From Streptomyces deccanensis (lineage in GTDB: Bacteria > Actinomycetota > Actinomycetes > Streptomycetales > Streptomycetaceae), in NCBI RefSeq assembly GCF_022385335.1, contig NZ_CP092431.1, positions 1,612,001 to 1,676,000 on the forward strand: 64,000 nucleotides of DNA, in the 5' to 3' direction. The notes beneath the pieces were generated by a model. It was given only the letters and a program-made list of their open reading frames with translations, was not told the origin of the DNA and made no database searches. Made by a program: the position numbers and the translations under genes. Positions 52,887 through 61,243 of the stretch are shown here, piece after piece; the stretch's first letter is position 1; every line of letters begins with the position of its first letter.

Positions 52887-54161
52887 ATGCGCGTGGTCGT
52901 CGTCGGTGCCGGAAAACTGGGGTGCGGCTATCTGGTGCCCCTTTTCCTCGAAGCGGGACATGAGGTGGTGCTCGGCTGCCGGACCCGTGACACGGCGGAT
53001 CGCATCCGGTGCGCCGGCGGTTGGCGTGTGCGAGTCACCGGAGAAAGACCCGAGGAGGTCCACGACGTCACCACCGCGTCGGTGGGCGCGGAGCTGGACG
53101 AGGCCGTGACGGCCGCGGACCTGGTCGTGCTCAGCGTCGGTGTGGCCAACGCCGCCGAGGCCGCCCGGAGCCTGGTGCCCGGGCTCGCCGCCCGCCGAGG
53201 GCGGCCGGTGGATGTGTGGGTGGTGGAGAACGCCGAATGTGCCCACCGGGTGACCGAGGCGCTCCGCGACACCGCCGCGGCCCGCGGAGTAGCGCTCCCC
53301 CCGATCGGGGTCGCCGGGGCGGTCGCACGGGTGACCGTGGGCCATGGCTGCTGGCGCGAGCCGGGGGTGCCCGAGTTCCTCCGCGACACCCCGCGACAGC
53401 TTGCCGTCGACGCCCGTCCCCTGCTCACGGCACCGCCCACGCTGCCCGGCGTGCGTGCCACCGGCCAGTACCGCGCCCGGCTGCACGAGAAGCTGTTCGT
53501 CTACAACGCGGGTCACGCGCTCGCCGCGTACCTCGGCTGGCTGCGCGGCCACCGCACCGTCGACGCGGCGATCGGTGACCCGTTCGTCCGGCCGGTGGTG
53601 GCCGGCGCCCTGCTGGAGGGGCGGCGCGCGATCCTCGCCGCGTATCCGGGACTGCGGCGGGGCCCGCAGGTGGACCAGTGCGGCGACGTGCACGGGCCGG
53701 TGGCAGAGGCGCTGGCCCGCTACGGCAACACCGAACTCGCCGACCCGGTCACCCGGGTGGCCCGCGAACCGCTCCGCAAGCTCTCCCCGGGCGACCGCCT
53801 CCTGGGCCCGGTCGCCCTGCTGCGCGGAACCCGCCACCGGGTCCCGGCGCACTTCGCCCTGGGCATCGCCGCGGCACTGCTGTACGGGTACGACGACGAG
53901 GCGGTGCCCGCGGCCGACACATCGGCGCGGCGGCTGCGCCGACTGCTGGACGAGCGGGGTGTGTCCGCCGTACTGGCCGGTGTGTGCGGCCTCGCGGCCG
54001 ACGACCCGTTCGCCGCCGCGATCGCCGTCCGCTACCACGGTTTCGTGTTCACCGACGACGGCGTGCGCTTCCCGCCGACGGCCCCGCTCCCCGACATCGT
54101 CGCCCGCGCCGACGCCGTCTCCCGACGGAGGGAGCCGCTCCCCGGTCAGGTGACGCGGTGA
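52887..54161 (+). CDS. Mannitol-1-phosphate 5-dehydrogenase-like enzyme
   Basis: A 424-residue NAD(P)-dependent dehydrogenase related to MtlD. The Rossmann motif VVVGAGKLGCGYLVP is at the N-terminus. The C-terminal domain carries EKLFVYNAGHALAAYLG (near 200), with the catalytic Lys, Asn and His of the polyol dehydrogenase family, then VAREPLRKLSPGDRLLGP (near 292). There are no other mannitol genes nearby, so it probably makes or oxidises a polyol-phosphate-like building block for this pathway. It starts 9 bp after ligase B and overlaps ligase C by 4 bp. Confidence 0.82.
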   Translation: MRVVVVGAGKLGCGYLVPLFLEAGHEVVLGCRTRDTADRIRCAGGWRVRVTGERPEEVHDVTTASVGAELDEAVTAADLVVLSVGVANAAEAARSLVPGLAARRGRPVDVWVVENAECAHRVTEALRDTAAARGVALPPIGVAGAVARVTVGHGCWREPGVPEFLRDTPRQLAVDARPLLTAPPTLPGVRATGQYRARLHEKLFVYNAGHALAAYLGWLRGHRTVDAAIGDPFVRPVVAGALLEGRRAILAAYPGLRRGPQVDQCGDVHGPVAEALARYGNTELADPVTRVAREPLRKLSPGDRLLGPVALLRGTRHRVPAHFALGIAAALLYGYDDEAVPAADTSARRLRRLLDERGVSAVLAGVCGLAADDPFAAAIAVRYHGFVFTDDGVRFPPTAPLPDIVARADAVSRRREPLPGQVTR

Positions 54162-54982
54162 GCCGCCCGCGGGTCTGCGTCCTGATCGAGGCGGGCGCGG
54201 ACCCGGGCCGCAATCCGCTGCTGCGGCCGCTGCGCTCGGCGCTCGCCGCACGCGGCGCGCGGTGCACGGCCTTCGACGCCACCGCGCCCTGGAGCCCCTG
54301 CGATCTGCCGTCGGCCGAGGTGTTCCTGATCAAGGGCGGCGATCCCGCGGTGCTCGGCGCCGCCGGGGCCGTGGCCGACGCGGGCGGCGTCTGTCTCAAC
54401 GGTCTGGACACGACACTGCGGGTCATCGACAAGGCCCGGGTCCTGTCGCTGCTCGGCCGGGCGGGGCTGCCGGTCCCGGCGACGACCGTGGCGGCCGACG
54501 CCGACGCGGTGGCGGGGCTGCTGCGTGCGGCAGGCGCTCCCCGGTTCGTGAAACCGCTGTGCGGGCGGCTCGGCCGGGGAACGGGTGTGCTGTCCCCGGG
54601 GGAACGCCCGGAGGGCGCCGGCCCGTGGCTGGTGCAGGAGGTCGTGGACGGGCCCGGCTACGACTACAAGGTCTGCGGTGTGGGCCGCCGGGCCGCGGTG
54701 CTGCGGGTCCGGGTCGAACCCGGCCGCCTCGATGTGCCGCGTGTGCCCGTGCCGCACCCGGACCCGTGTCTGACGCGGCTCGGGCTGCGTACCGCCGAGG
54801 TGTGCGGACTGGTCTGCTGGGGCGTCGACGTCGTCGTGGGCGCCGACGGTCCGGTCGTCGTCGACGTCAACACCTTCCCCGGCTACCGGGGTGTGCCGGA
54901 CGCGGCCGTATGGATCGCGGACGCGGCCCTCGCCACGGCGGACACCCGCGTGGGTGGCGGGAGGCCGGCATGGGCGTATTGA
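54158..54982 (+). CDS. ATP-grasp ligase C
   Basis: A 274-residue ATP-grasp enzyme starting with GTG overlapping the dehydrogenase stop (GTGA). Motifs: NGLDTTLRVIDKARVLSLLG, nucleotide loop VKPLCGRLGRGTGV (near 131), LVQEVVDGPGYDYKVCGVG and the metal site VVDVNTFPGYRGVPD (near 235). The region upstream in frame is a shadow of the dehydrogenase. Its end overlaps the transporter gene by 13 bp. Confidence 0.85.
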   Translation: MSRPRVCVLIEAGADPGRNPLLRPLRSALAARGARCTAFDATAPWSPCDLPSAEVFLIKGGDPAVLGAAGAVADAGGVCLNGLDTTLRVIDKARVLSLLGRAGLPVPATTVAADADAVAGLLRAAGAPRFVKPLCGRLGRGTGVLSPGERPEGAGPWLVQEVVDGPGYDYKVCGVGRRAAVLRVRVEPGRLDVPRVPVPHPDPCLTRLGLRTAEVCGLVCWGVDVVVGADGPVVVDVNTFPGYRGVPDAAVWIADAALATADTRVGGGRPAWAY

Positions 54983-56316
54983 AGAGTCTCCACCGGGCCG
55001 GTGTTCTCGGCCCCCATCCGGTGCGGGCCGTCGTCGTGGAGGGCTTCACCACCCGGCTCGCGTTCGGCGTGGTGATCTTCGCGATGCCGTTGTACGCCCG
55101 GCAGCTCGGCATGTCACTGACGGAGATCGGCGCGCTCGTCGCGATGAAAGCGCTGGTCGAACCGGCCGTGAAACCCTTCATGGGCCGGGCGGTGGACCGG
55201 TGGGGTGCCCGACGCGGTTATCTGACCGCGGTGACGGTACGTCTGGTCGCGTCGGTGCTGCTGCTCACCGCAACGACACCCGCCTCCCTGTACGCGACGC
55301 GCCTGGTCCAGGGCGCCGCGTCGGCGGCACGCGATCCGGCGTCCATCAGTGTGGTGGCCGACTCCGGCGAGCAGAGACTCGGGCGGGCCTTCTCGCTGTC
55401 GTTCGGCGCGAAGGACCTGGGCGCCGTCTCCGCGGGGGCGCTCGGCGGACTCCTGCTGGCCGGGAGCGGCAACGACTTCCGGCTGCTGTGGGCCTTCGTC
55501 GCGGCCATCTCCCTCGTACCGGTCGTCGTGGTCTGGCTCTGGGTGCCGCCTCCCGAACGGAAGCCGCCGGACTCGGTGCCCGCCGACCCCGCCGACCCCA
55601 CCACCCACCCCGACCCCGACCCCGACACCGACCCCGACCCTGCCGACGCGACGACCGGTGACCCGACGGCCGTCGAGTCACCGGGTGGGCACCCGCTGAA
55701 GGACCGGAGCCCGGCAGGGTCACGGTTGTTCGCCGACCGTCGGCTACGGCTGCTGTGCGCGCTGGGGCTGCTCGCCGGAATGACCGCCCACATGACCCAC
55801 GGTCTGTTCCCCATCCTGGCCGCCGAGGTCGCCGGCCTCACTCCCGGGCAGATCGGCGCCATCTACTCCGCGTCCGTGTTCGTCCTGCTCCTGGTCGGGC
55901 CGCTGGCGGGCCTGGCCGCCGACCGGTTCGGCGCGGCGCCGCTCACCGGAGCGCGCGGGATCGCGAACACGCTGTCCTCCGTTCTGTACCTGGCCTTCCC
56001 GACGGCCGCCGGCATGCTGAGCGGCCGGCTGGTCGACGACGCGGGAAAGGCGGCTTTCCGGCCACCGTGGGGAAGCCTGCTGGCCCAGGCGGCGCGCGGC
56101 GCCGGGCCCCGGGGCGGTCGAGTCGCCGCAGGCCTCGACACCGCGCTGTCGGTCGGCGAGGCCGCCGGGCCGGTCATCGCCGCCATGCTGTGGGACGTGT
56201 GGGGTCTGGCGGTGTTCCTGCTGGTCCGCGCCGCTCTGGGCATCGCCACCGAGTTGCTCGTCACCCGGCGTCTGGTCCATACCGCGCCCGCGCGCGCGGA
56301 GCGGATCCGCCCCTGA
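54970..56316 (+). CDS. MFS transporter
   Basis: A 448-residue major facilitator with two six-helix halves. The loop-2/3 motif is VDRWGARRGYL in the first half and LAADRFGAAPL in the second. The central cytoplasmic loop (about 198-255) has a Pro-Asp repeat tract. GGGAGG precedes the ATG. Position inside the ATP-grasp operon points to export of the product. Confidence 0.85.
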   Translation: MGVLKSLHRAGVLGPHPVRAVVVEGFTTRLAFGVVIFAMPLYARQLGMSLTEIGALVAMKALVEPAVKPFMGRAVDRWGARRGYLTAVTVRLVASVLLLTATTPASLYATRLVQGAASAARDPASISVVADSGEQRLGRAFSLSFGAKDLGAVSAGALGGLLLAGSGNDFRLLWAFVAAISLVPVVVVWLWVPPPERKPPDSVPADPADPTTHPDPDPDTDPDPADATTGDPTAVESPGGHPLKDRSPAGSRLFADRRLRLLCALGLLAGMTAHMTHGLFPILAAEVAGLTPGQIGAIYSASVFVLLLVGPLAGLAADRFGAAPLTGARGIANTLSSVLYLAFPTAAGMLSGRLVDDAGKAAFRPPWGSLLAQAARGAGPRGGRVAAGLDTALSVGEAAGPVIAAMLWDVWGLAVFLLVRAALGIATELLVTRRLVHTAPARAERIRP

Positions 56317-56357
56317 CGGGCGTACCGGGAGTGCCGGGGGTGGCGGCGCAACTCACG

Positions 56358-57845
56358 ATGAGTGCGATGAAGACGACCTTGCGGAACCGGGTGCGCACCC
56401 TCACCGTGGTGCGGTCGGTCCGCGTGCGTGTGCTCGCCTCCATCCTGCTGCTCACCGCACTGGGGATGACGCTCACCGGGGTCGCGATCTATGTGGTGCA
56501 GAAGACCCGGATCGACCACCGGGTGCGGCTGCATGTGAACCGGGAGGCCACGGAGTTCGAGCGATTCCACGCCACCGCCGTCGATCCGGAGACCGGCAAG
56601 CCGTTCGCGTCCCTGGAACGGCTGCTGCTCACCGCCACCCGGCGCAACGTTCCCGACGAGCACGAGGCGCTGCTCTCGCTGATCGACGGCGCCGTGCGCT
56701 ATTCGACTCCCGAGTCCGAGGCCGGACTCCTCAGCGCCGACCGGGCGTTCCTGCGCACGGTGCACACGGTGATCGACGGCGAACGGCCGGCCCTCCGGGT
56801 CGTCGACACCACGGCGGGACGCGTGCAGCTGGCCGTGCGGCCCGTGACCCACCAGGGGCGCACGGGAGCCTGGGTCATCGCGCACTGGACCGAGAGGGAG
56901 GCGGCCGAGTTCGCCGACGTCATGCGGGCCTACATCGTCACGGCACTCGGGGTTCTGCTGCTGGCGGCGCTCGCCGGCTGGTTCGTGACCGGACGGCTGC
57001 TGGCGCCCATCACGGTCATGCGGCGCACGGCCCTGCGGATCACCGACACCGACCTCACCCAACGGATCAGGGTCAGCGGCAACGACGACCTGGCCGAACT
57101 GGGACGCACCTTCAACGTGATGCTCGGCCGTCTGGAGAAGGCGTTCACCGATCAGCGGCACTTCCTGGACGACGTCGGGCACGAGCTGCGCACCCCGATC
57201 ACCGTCGTGCGCGGCCATCTCGAACTGGTCGACAGCCGAGAACCGGCCGAGGTGGACGAGGTCAGAGCACTGGTAATCGACGAGCTGAACCGGATGGCGC
57301 GCATGGTCGACGACCTGCTGCTGTTGGCGCGGGCGGAGCAACCGGATTTCCTGCGCCTCACGACGGTCGACGTCGGAAGCCTGATCGACGAGGTCTGCGA
57401 CAAGGCGCGCGCACTCGGCGACCGCCGCTGGCGGGTGGACGCCCGGGCGGAGGCCGAACTGCGCGGCGATCACCAACGTCTCACCCAGGCGCTGCTGGAA
57501 CTGGCGCACAACGCGGTCACGCTGACCGGGGAGAACGACACGGTCGCTCTGGGCTCCGCGGTCGACGAGGCGGACGGGTCCGTGCGGCTGTGGGTCCGCG
57601 ACACCGGCCCGGGAGTCACGCCCGACGACGCGGCCTGCATCTTCGGCCGCCACCAGCGCGGCGCCACGTGCCGCCGCGGCGGTTCCGGGCTGGGCCTGTC
57701 CATCGTCAGAGCCATCACCGAGGCGCACGGCGGACGCGTCGTGCTCGACTCGCACCCCTGGCGCGGTGCCACGTTCACCCTCGTCGTCCCACGCGACCTC
57801 GCCGCCCGGCACAGCGGCCTCCCGACCCGGGCTCCTGTCCGATGA
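56358..57845 (+). CDS. Sensor histidine kinase of the ATP-grasp operon
   Basis: A 495-residue membrane kinase. Two membrane helices (about 25-45 and 195-215) flank an extracytoplasmic sensor of about 145 residues, then HAMP, the phospho-His in LDDVGHELRTPITVV (near 276), N-box LELAHNAV, G1 DTGPGV and G2 GSGLGLSIV. The start is uncertain: an ATG at 56358 is taken, with GTG at 56331 and ATG at 56367 possible; none has a strong Shine-Dalgarno. It overlaps its regulator by ATGA. Confidence 0.9.
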   Translation: MSAMKTTLRNRVRTLTVVRSVRVRVLASILLLTALGMTLTGVAIYVVQKTRIDHRVRLHVNREATEFERFHATAVDPETGKPFASLERLLLTATRRNVPDEHEALLSLIDGAVRYSTPESEAGLLSADRAFLRTVHTVIDGERPALRVVDTTAGRVQLAVRPVTHQGRTGAWVIAHWTEREAAEFADVMRAYIVTALGVLLLAALAGWFVTGRLLAPITVMRRTALRITDTDLTQRIRVSGNDDLAELGRTFNVMLGRLEKAFTDQRHFLDDVGHELRTPITVVRGHLELVDSREPAEVDEVRALVIDELNRMARMVDDLLLLARAEQPDFLRLTTVDVGSLIDEVCDKARALGDRRWRVDARAEAELRGDHQRLTQALLELAHNAVTLTGENDTVALGSAVDEADGSVRLWVRDTGPGVTPDDAACIFGRHQRGATCRRGGSGLGLSIVRAITEAHGGRVVLDSHPWRGATFTLVVPRDLAARHSGLPTRAPVR

Positions 57846-58528
57846 GCCGGATCCTGATCGCGGAGGACGAACCGCGCATCGCCGCCTTCCTGGAGAAGGG
57901 CCTGCGGGCCCAGGGGTTCGTCACCACGGTGGTCGGCGACGGGGCCGCCGCGCTCGACCGCGCCACGAACGGGGAGTGCGACCTGCTCGTCCTCGATCTC
58001 GGGCTTCCCCTGATGGACGGCTTCACCGTGCTGCGCCGGCTGCGGCTGGAGCACGCGGACCTGCCCGTCGTCATCCTCACGGCACGCGACTCGACCGAAG
58101 ACACGGTCGCCGGGCTCGAAGGCGGCGCCGACGACTACATGGTCAAGCCGTTCCAGTTCGCGGAACTGCTGGCGCGCATCCGGCTGCGGCTCCGGGTGAA
58201 CCGTACGGCGGAGCCGACCGTGCTGCGGCACGGCCGCCTCTCCCTGGACCTGCGCACCCGGCGGATCCATGTCGACGGCCGTGTGGTGGACCTGACGGCC
58301 AGGGAGTTCGTCCTGACGGAGTGCTTCCTGCGCAACCCCGGCCAGGTGCTCTCGCGCGAGCAGTTGCTGTCCCAGGTGTGGCGGTACGACTTCCATCCGG
58401 GCTCGAACATCGTGGACGTGTACGTCCGCTACCTGAGAAACAAACTGGGCCGCGACCGCATCGAGACCGTACGGGGCATGGGCTACCGCCTGACCGACCC
58501 CCCGGACCAGCCCGAACAGGACGCGTGA
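57842..58528 (+). CDS. OmpR/PhoB-family response regulator of the ATP-grasp operon
   Basis: A 228-residue regulator. The receiver (about 1-115) has Asp in LLVLDLGLPLMDGF (near 52), Thr in VVILTARDS and Lys in YMVKPFQF. The winged-helix DNA-binding domain (about 130-222) includes LTAREFVLTECFLRNPG and NIVDVYVRYLRNKLG. Last gene of the operon, coupled to the kinase. Proteins of this family bind direct repeats spaced by about 11 bp, like those upstream of the first gene. Confidence 0.93.
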   Translation: MSRILIAEDEPRIAAFLEKGLRAQGFVTTVVGDGAAALDRATNGECDLLVLDLGLPLMDGFTVLRRLRLEHADLPVVILTARDSTEDTVAGLEGGADDYMVKPFQFAELLARIRLRLRVNRTAEPTVLRHGRLSLDLRTRRIHVDGRVVDLTAREFVLTECFLRNPGQVLSREQLLSQVWRYDFHPGSNIVDVYVRYLRNKLGRDRIETVRGMGYRLTDPPDQPEQDA

Positions 58529-58546
58529 CCCGCCGCGGGTGCCGGG

Positions 58547-58552
58547 TAAACT
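58547..58552 (+). promoter_or_regulatory. Probable -10 box of purB
   Basis: TAAACT sits 8 nt before the GTG start, with GTGACC (58525-58530) as a weak -35 at 16 bp. Transcription would begin at the start codon, giving a leaderless mRNA. Confidence 0.5.
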
Positions 58553-58560
58553 CCGTCCAC

Positions 58561-60003
58561 GTGACTTCTGCGCCAGCCAAGCCCCGCATCCCGAACGTCC
58601 TCGCCGGACGCTACGCCTCCGCCGAGCTCGCCACGCTCTGGTCGCCCGAGCAGAAGGTGAGGCTGGAGCGGCAGCTCTGGCTGGCCGTGCTGCGGGCCCA
58701 GAAGGACCTCGGCATCGAGGTGCCGGACGCGGCGCTCGCCGACTACGAGCGGGTCCTCGACACAGTCGACCTGGCCTCCATCGCCGAGCGCGAGAAGGTC
58801 ACGCGGCACGACGTGAAGGCGCGGATCGAGGAGTTCAACGACCTCGCCGGGCACGAGCACGTGCACAAGGGCATGACCTCCCGCGACCTCACCGAGAACG
58901 TCGAGCAGCTGCAGATCCGGCTCTCCCTGGAGCTGGTCCGCGACCGTACGGTGGCCGTGCTGGCGCGGCTGGGCAAGCTCGCCGGGGAGTACGGCGAGCT
59001 GGTCATGGCCGGCCGTTCGCACAACGTGGCCGCGCAGGCCACCACCCTCGGCAAGCGGTTCGCGACCGCCGCCGACGAACTGCTCGTGGCGTACGGCCGG
59101 GTCGAGGAGCTGCTCGGCCGGTATCCGCTGCGCGGCATCAAGGGCCCGGTGGGCACGGCCCAGGACATGCTGGACCTGCTGGGCGGGGACGCCGGCAAGC
59201 TGGCGGAGCTGGAGGACCGGATCGCCGGGCACCTCGGCTTCGCGCAGGCGTTCACCTCGGTCGGCCAGGTCTACCCGCGCTCGCTGGACTACGAGGTCGT
59301 GACGGCTCTCGTCCAGCTGGCGGCGGCGCCCTCGTCGATCGCCAAGACGATCCGGCTGATGGCCGGGCACGAGCTGGTGACCGAGGGCTTCAAGCCGGGC
59401 CAGGTCGGCTCGTCCGCCATGCCGCACAAGATGAACACCCGCTCCTGCGAGCGCGTCAACGGCCTCATGGTCATCCTGCGCGGCTACGCCTCGATGACCG
59501 GCGAGCTGGCGGGCGACCAGTGGAACGAGGGCGACGTGTCCTGCTCGGTGGTGCGCCGCGTCGCGCTGCCGGACGCGTTCTTCGCGCTGGACGGTCTGCT
59601 GGAGACCTTCCTGACCGTCCTCGACGAGTTCGGCGCGTTCCCGGCGGTCGTCGCGCGTGAGCTGGACCGCTACCTCCCCTTCCTCGCCACGACCAAGGTG
59701 CTGATGGGCGCGGTGCGCGCGGGCGTCGGCCGCGAGGTCGCGCACGAGGCCATCAAGGAGAACGCCGTCGCCTCCGCGCTGGCCATGCGCGAGCAGGGCG
59801 CCGAGCGCAACGAGCTGCTCGACAAGCTCGCCGCCGACGACCGCATCCCGCTGGACCGTGCCGGGCTGGACGCGCTCATGGCCGACAAGCTCTCCTTCAC
59901 GGGTGCCGCCGCCGACCAGGTCGGCGTCGTCGTCGCCCGGATCGAGGAGATCGTGAAGCAGCGCCCGGAGGCCGCCGGCTACACGCCGGGAGCGATCCTC
60001 TGA
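58561..60003 (+). CDS. purB: Adenylosuccinate lyase
   Basis: A 480-residue enzyme acting twice in purine synthesis: SAICAR to AICAR, and adenylosuccinate to AMP. The fumarase/aspartase superfamily signature is GSSAMPHKMN (near 281), with TSRDLTENVEQLQI and the catalytic His region GRSHNVAAQATT. I chose the GTG at 58561; the frame is open far upstream through the regulator gene but has no similarity there. No Shine-Dalgarno. Confidence 0.96.
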   Translation: MTSAPAKPRIPNVLAGRYASAELATLWSPEQKVRLERQLWLAVLRAQKDLGIEVPDAALADYERVLDTVDLASIAEREKVTRHDVKARIEEFNDLAGHEHVHKGMTSRDLTENVEQLQIRLSLELVRDRTVAVLARLGKLAGEYGELVMAGRSHNVAAQATTLGKRFATAADELLVAYGRVEELLGRYPLRGIKGPVGTAQDMLDLLGGDAGKLAELEDRIAGHLGFAQAFTSVGQVYPRSLDYEVVTALVQLAAAPSSIAKTIRLMAGHELVTEGFKPGQVGSSAMPHKMNTRSCERVNGLMVILRGYASMTGELAGDQWNEGDVSCSVVRRVALPDAFFALDGLLETFLTVLDEFGAFPAVVARELDRYLPFLATTKVLMGAVRAGVGREVAHEAIKENAVASALAMREQGAERNELLDKLAADDRIPLDRAGLDALMADKLSFTGAAADQVGVVVARIEEIVKQRPEAAGYTPGAIL

Positions 60004-60545
60004 CCCGCTTCACCCAGGCCGAACTGGAGGCCGCCCGCGACCGGCTGGTGCCGGACGTCACCGCGGACGGCCTCCGGGTCCTCTTCTGCGGCATCAACCC
60101 GGGGCTGATGACGGCCGCCTCGGGCCACCACTTCGCCCGCCCCGGCAACCGGTTCTGGCCCGTGCTGCACCTGTCCGGCTTCACGCCCCGGCTCCTGAAG
60201 CCGTCCGAGCAGGGCGAGCTGCCGTCGTACGGGCTCGGCATCACCAACGTCGTCGCCCGTGCCACGGCACGCGCCGACGAGCTGACGGCCGAGGAGTACG
60301 TGGAGGGCGGCCGGCTGCTGACCGCCAAGGTGGAGCGGCTGCGCCCGCGTTGGCTCGCGGTGGTCGGTGTGACCGCGTACCGCGCCGCCTTCGGCGACCG
60401 CAAGGCCGCCGTCGGACCGCAGGAGCGGACGATCGGGGCCTCACGCGTGTGGGTGCTGCCCAACCCCAGCGGGCTGAACGCGCACTGGACCGCGGCGACG
60501 ATGGCGGAGGAGTTCGCGCGGCTGCGCGTGGCTGCGGGGGACTGA
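60000..60545 (+). CDS. mug: G/U(T) mismatch-specific DNA glycosylase (Mug family)
   Basis: Single-domain glycosylase removing uracil or thymine mispaired with guanine. Motifs: FCGINPGLMTAASGHHFARPGNRF (cut here: GINPGL and GNRFWP are the key parts) and LPNPSGLNAHW near the C-terminus. The conserved family N-terminus (TRFTQAELEAARDRLVPDV) extends upstream of the first GTG (60048) to a CTG at 60000 that overlaps the purB stop. GGGAG lies 7 nt before that CTG. I therefore propose a CTG start (181 residues); GTG at 60048 (165 residues) is the conservative choice. Confidence 0.88.
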   Translation: MTRFTQAELEAARDRLVPDVTADGLRVLFCGINPGLMTAASGHHFARPGNRFWPVLHLSGFTPRLLKPSEQGELPSYGLGITNVVARATARADELTAEEYVEGGRLLTAKVERLRPRWLAVVGVTAYRAAFGDRKAAVGPQERTIGASRVWVLPNPSGLNAHWTAATMAEEFARLRVAAGD

Positions 60546-60567
60546 CCGACCGGCCCGCGGTCGGGGG

Positions 60568-61011
60568 TCACGGAGGGTCTGTCTCCGTTATCAGCGCGAC
60601 GAGTTGGAACGGCAGCTCCTTGTCCCACTGGGAGACGCCGAGGGCGACCCAGCGGCCGTGGCCGTCGGCCTGCCAGAGGTGCACATCGGGCACGTGTGCG
60701 CTGAGCGGGCCCCAGGGCTCGGGTATGTCCTCGCCCTCCTGGTAGCGGCTGGACACGCTCCACAGACTGAACACGTCCGGCGGCCCCCACCGCTCGGCGA
60801 GGCGCTCGGACAGGGCGTCGCGGTCCGCCTCGAACTGGACCTCCGTCTCCTCCCGTGCCGTACCGTCGTCGTCCCAGAAATCCTCGCTCGTCGCTAACTC
60901 GGCGAGGTGGTAACCGGGGCCGGCCGCGCCGACGTCCGACCGGCCGTGCGCCGTGGGGAACTCCTCGGAACACAGCCGGTCGATCGTGACGAGATGCCGC
61001 GCGATGGTCAT
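60568..61011 (-). CDS. Protein of unknown function
   Basis: A 147-residue acidic protein without membrane segments or recognised motif (Trp-rich, e.g. RWGPPDVFSLWSVSSRYQEG). GGAG precedes the ATG with 3-nt spacing, and the frame extends further upstream without good starts. Codon use is ordinary for the genome. It is convergent with mug, ending 22 bp from it. Confidence 0.6.
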   Translation of the reverse strand: MTIARHLVTIDRLCSEEFPTAHGRSDVGAAGPGYHLAELATSEDFWDDDGTAREETEVQFEADRDALSERLAERWGPPDVFSLWSVSSRYQEGEDIPEPWGPLSAHVPDVHLWQADGHGRWVALGVSQWDKELPFQLVALITETDPP

Positions 61012-61243
61012 GTGCTCCAGTAAAGCGCGGGCCACTGACAATTGGCGTGCCGTCAGGCGTCGCCTCCGGGTCGTCGGCGCACGGGAGCGGGCGACCACGG
61101 CACCCGGGCGCGTGGGGCCGCCGCGGCCTGGCCCGGCCAGGCGCTCGCGGGGATTGCGCAGGTCGGGGGCGGCGGGCACTCGCCGGGGTGCGTCGTGGCG
61201 AGTACGATCCGGCAGACACGGGCGCGAGCTGGGAGGACGGGCG

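Noticed and set aside
52887..54161. Opine (staphylopine-type) dehydrogenase in the ATP-grasp operon
   Set aside because: The C-terminal motifs EKLFVYNAGHALAAYLG and REPLRKLSPGDRL match mannitol-1-phosphate dehydrogenase, not opine dehydrogenases.
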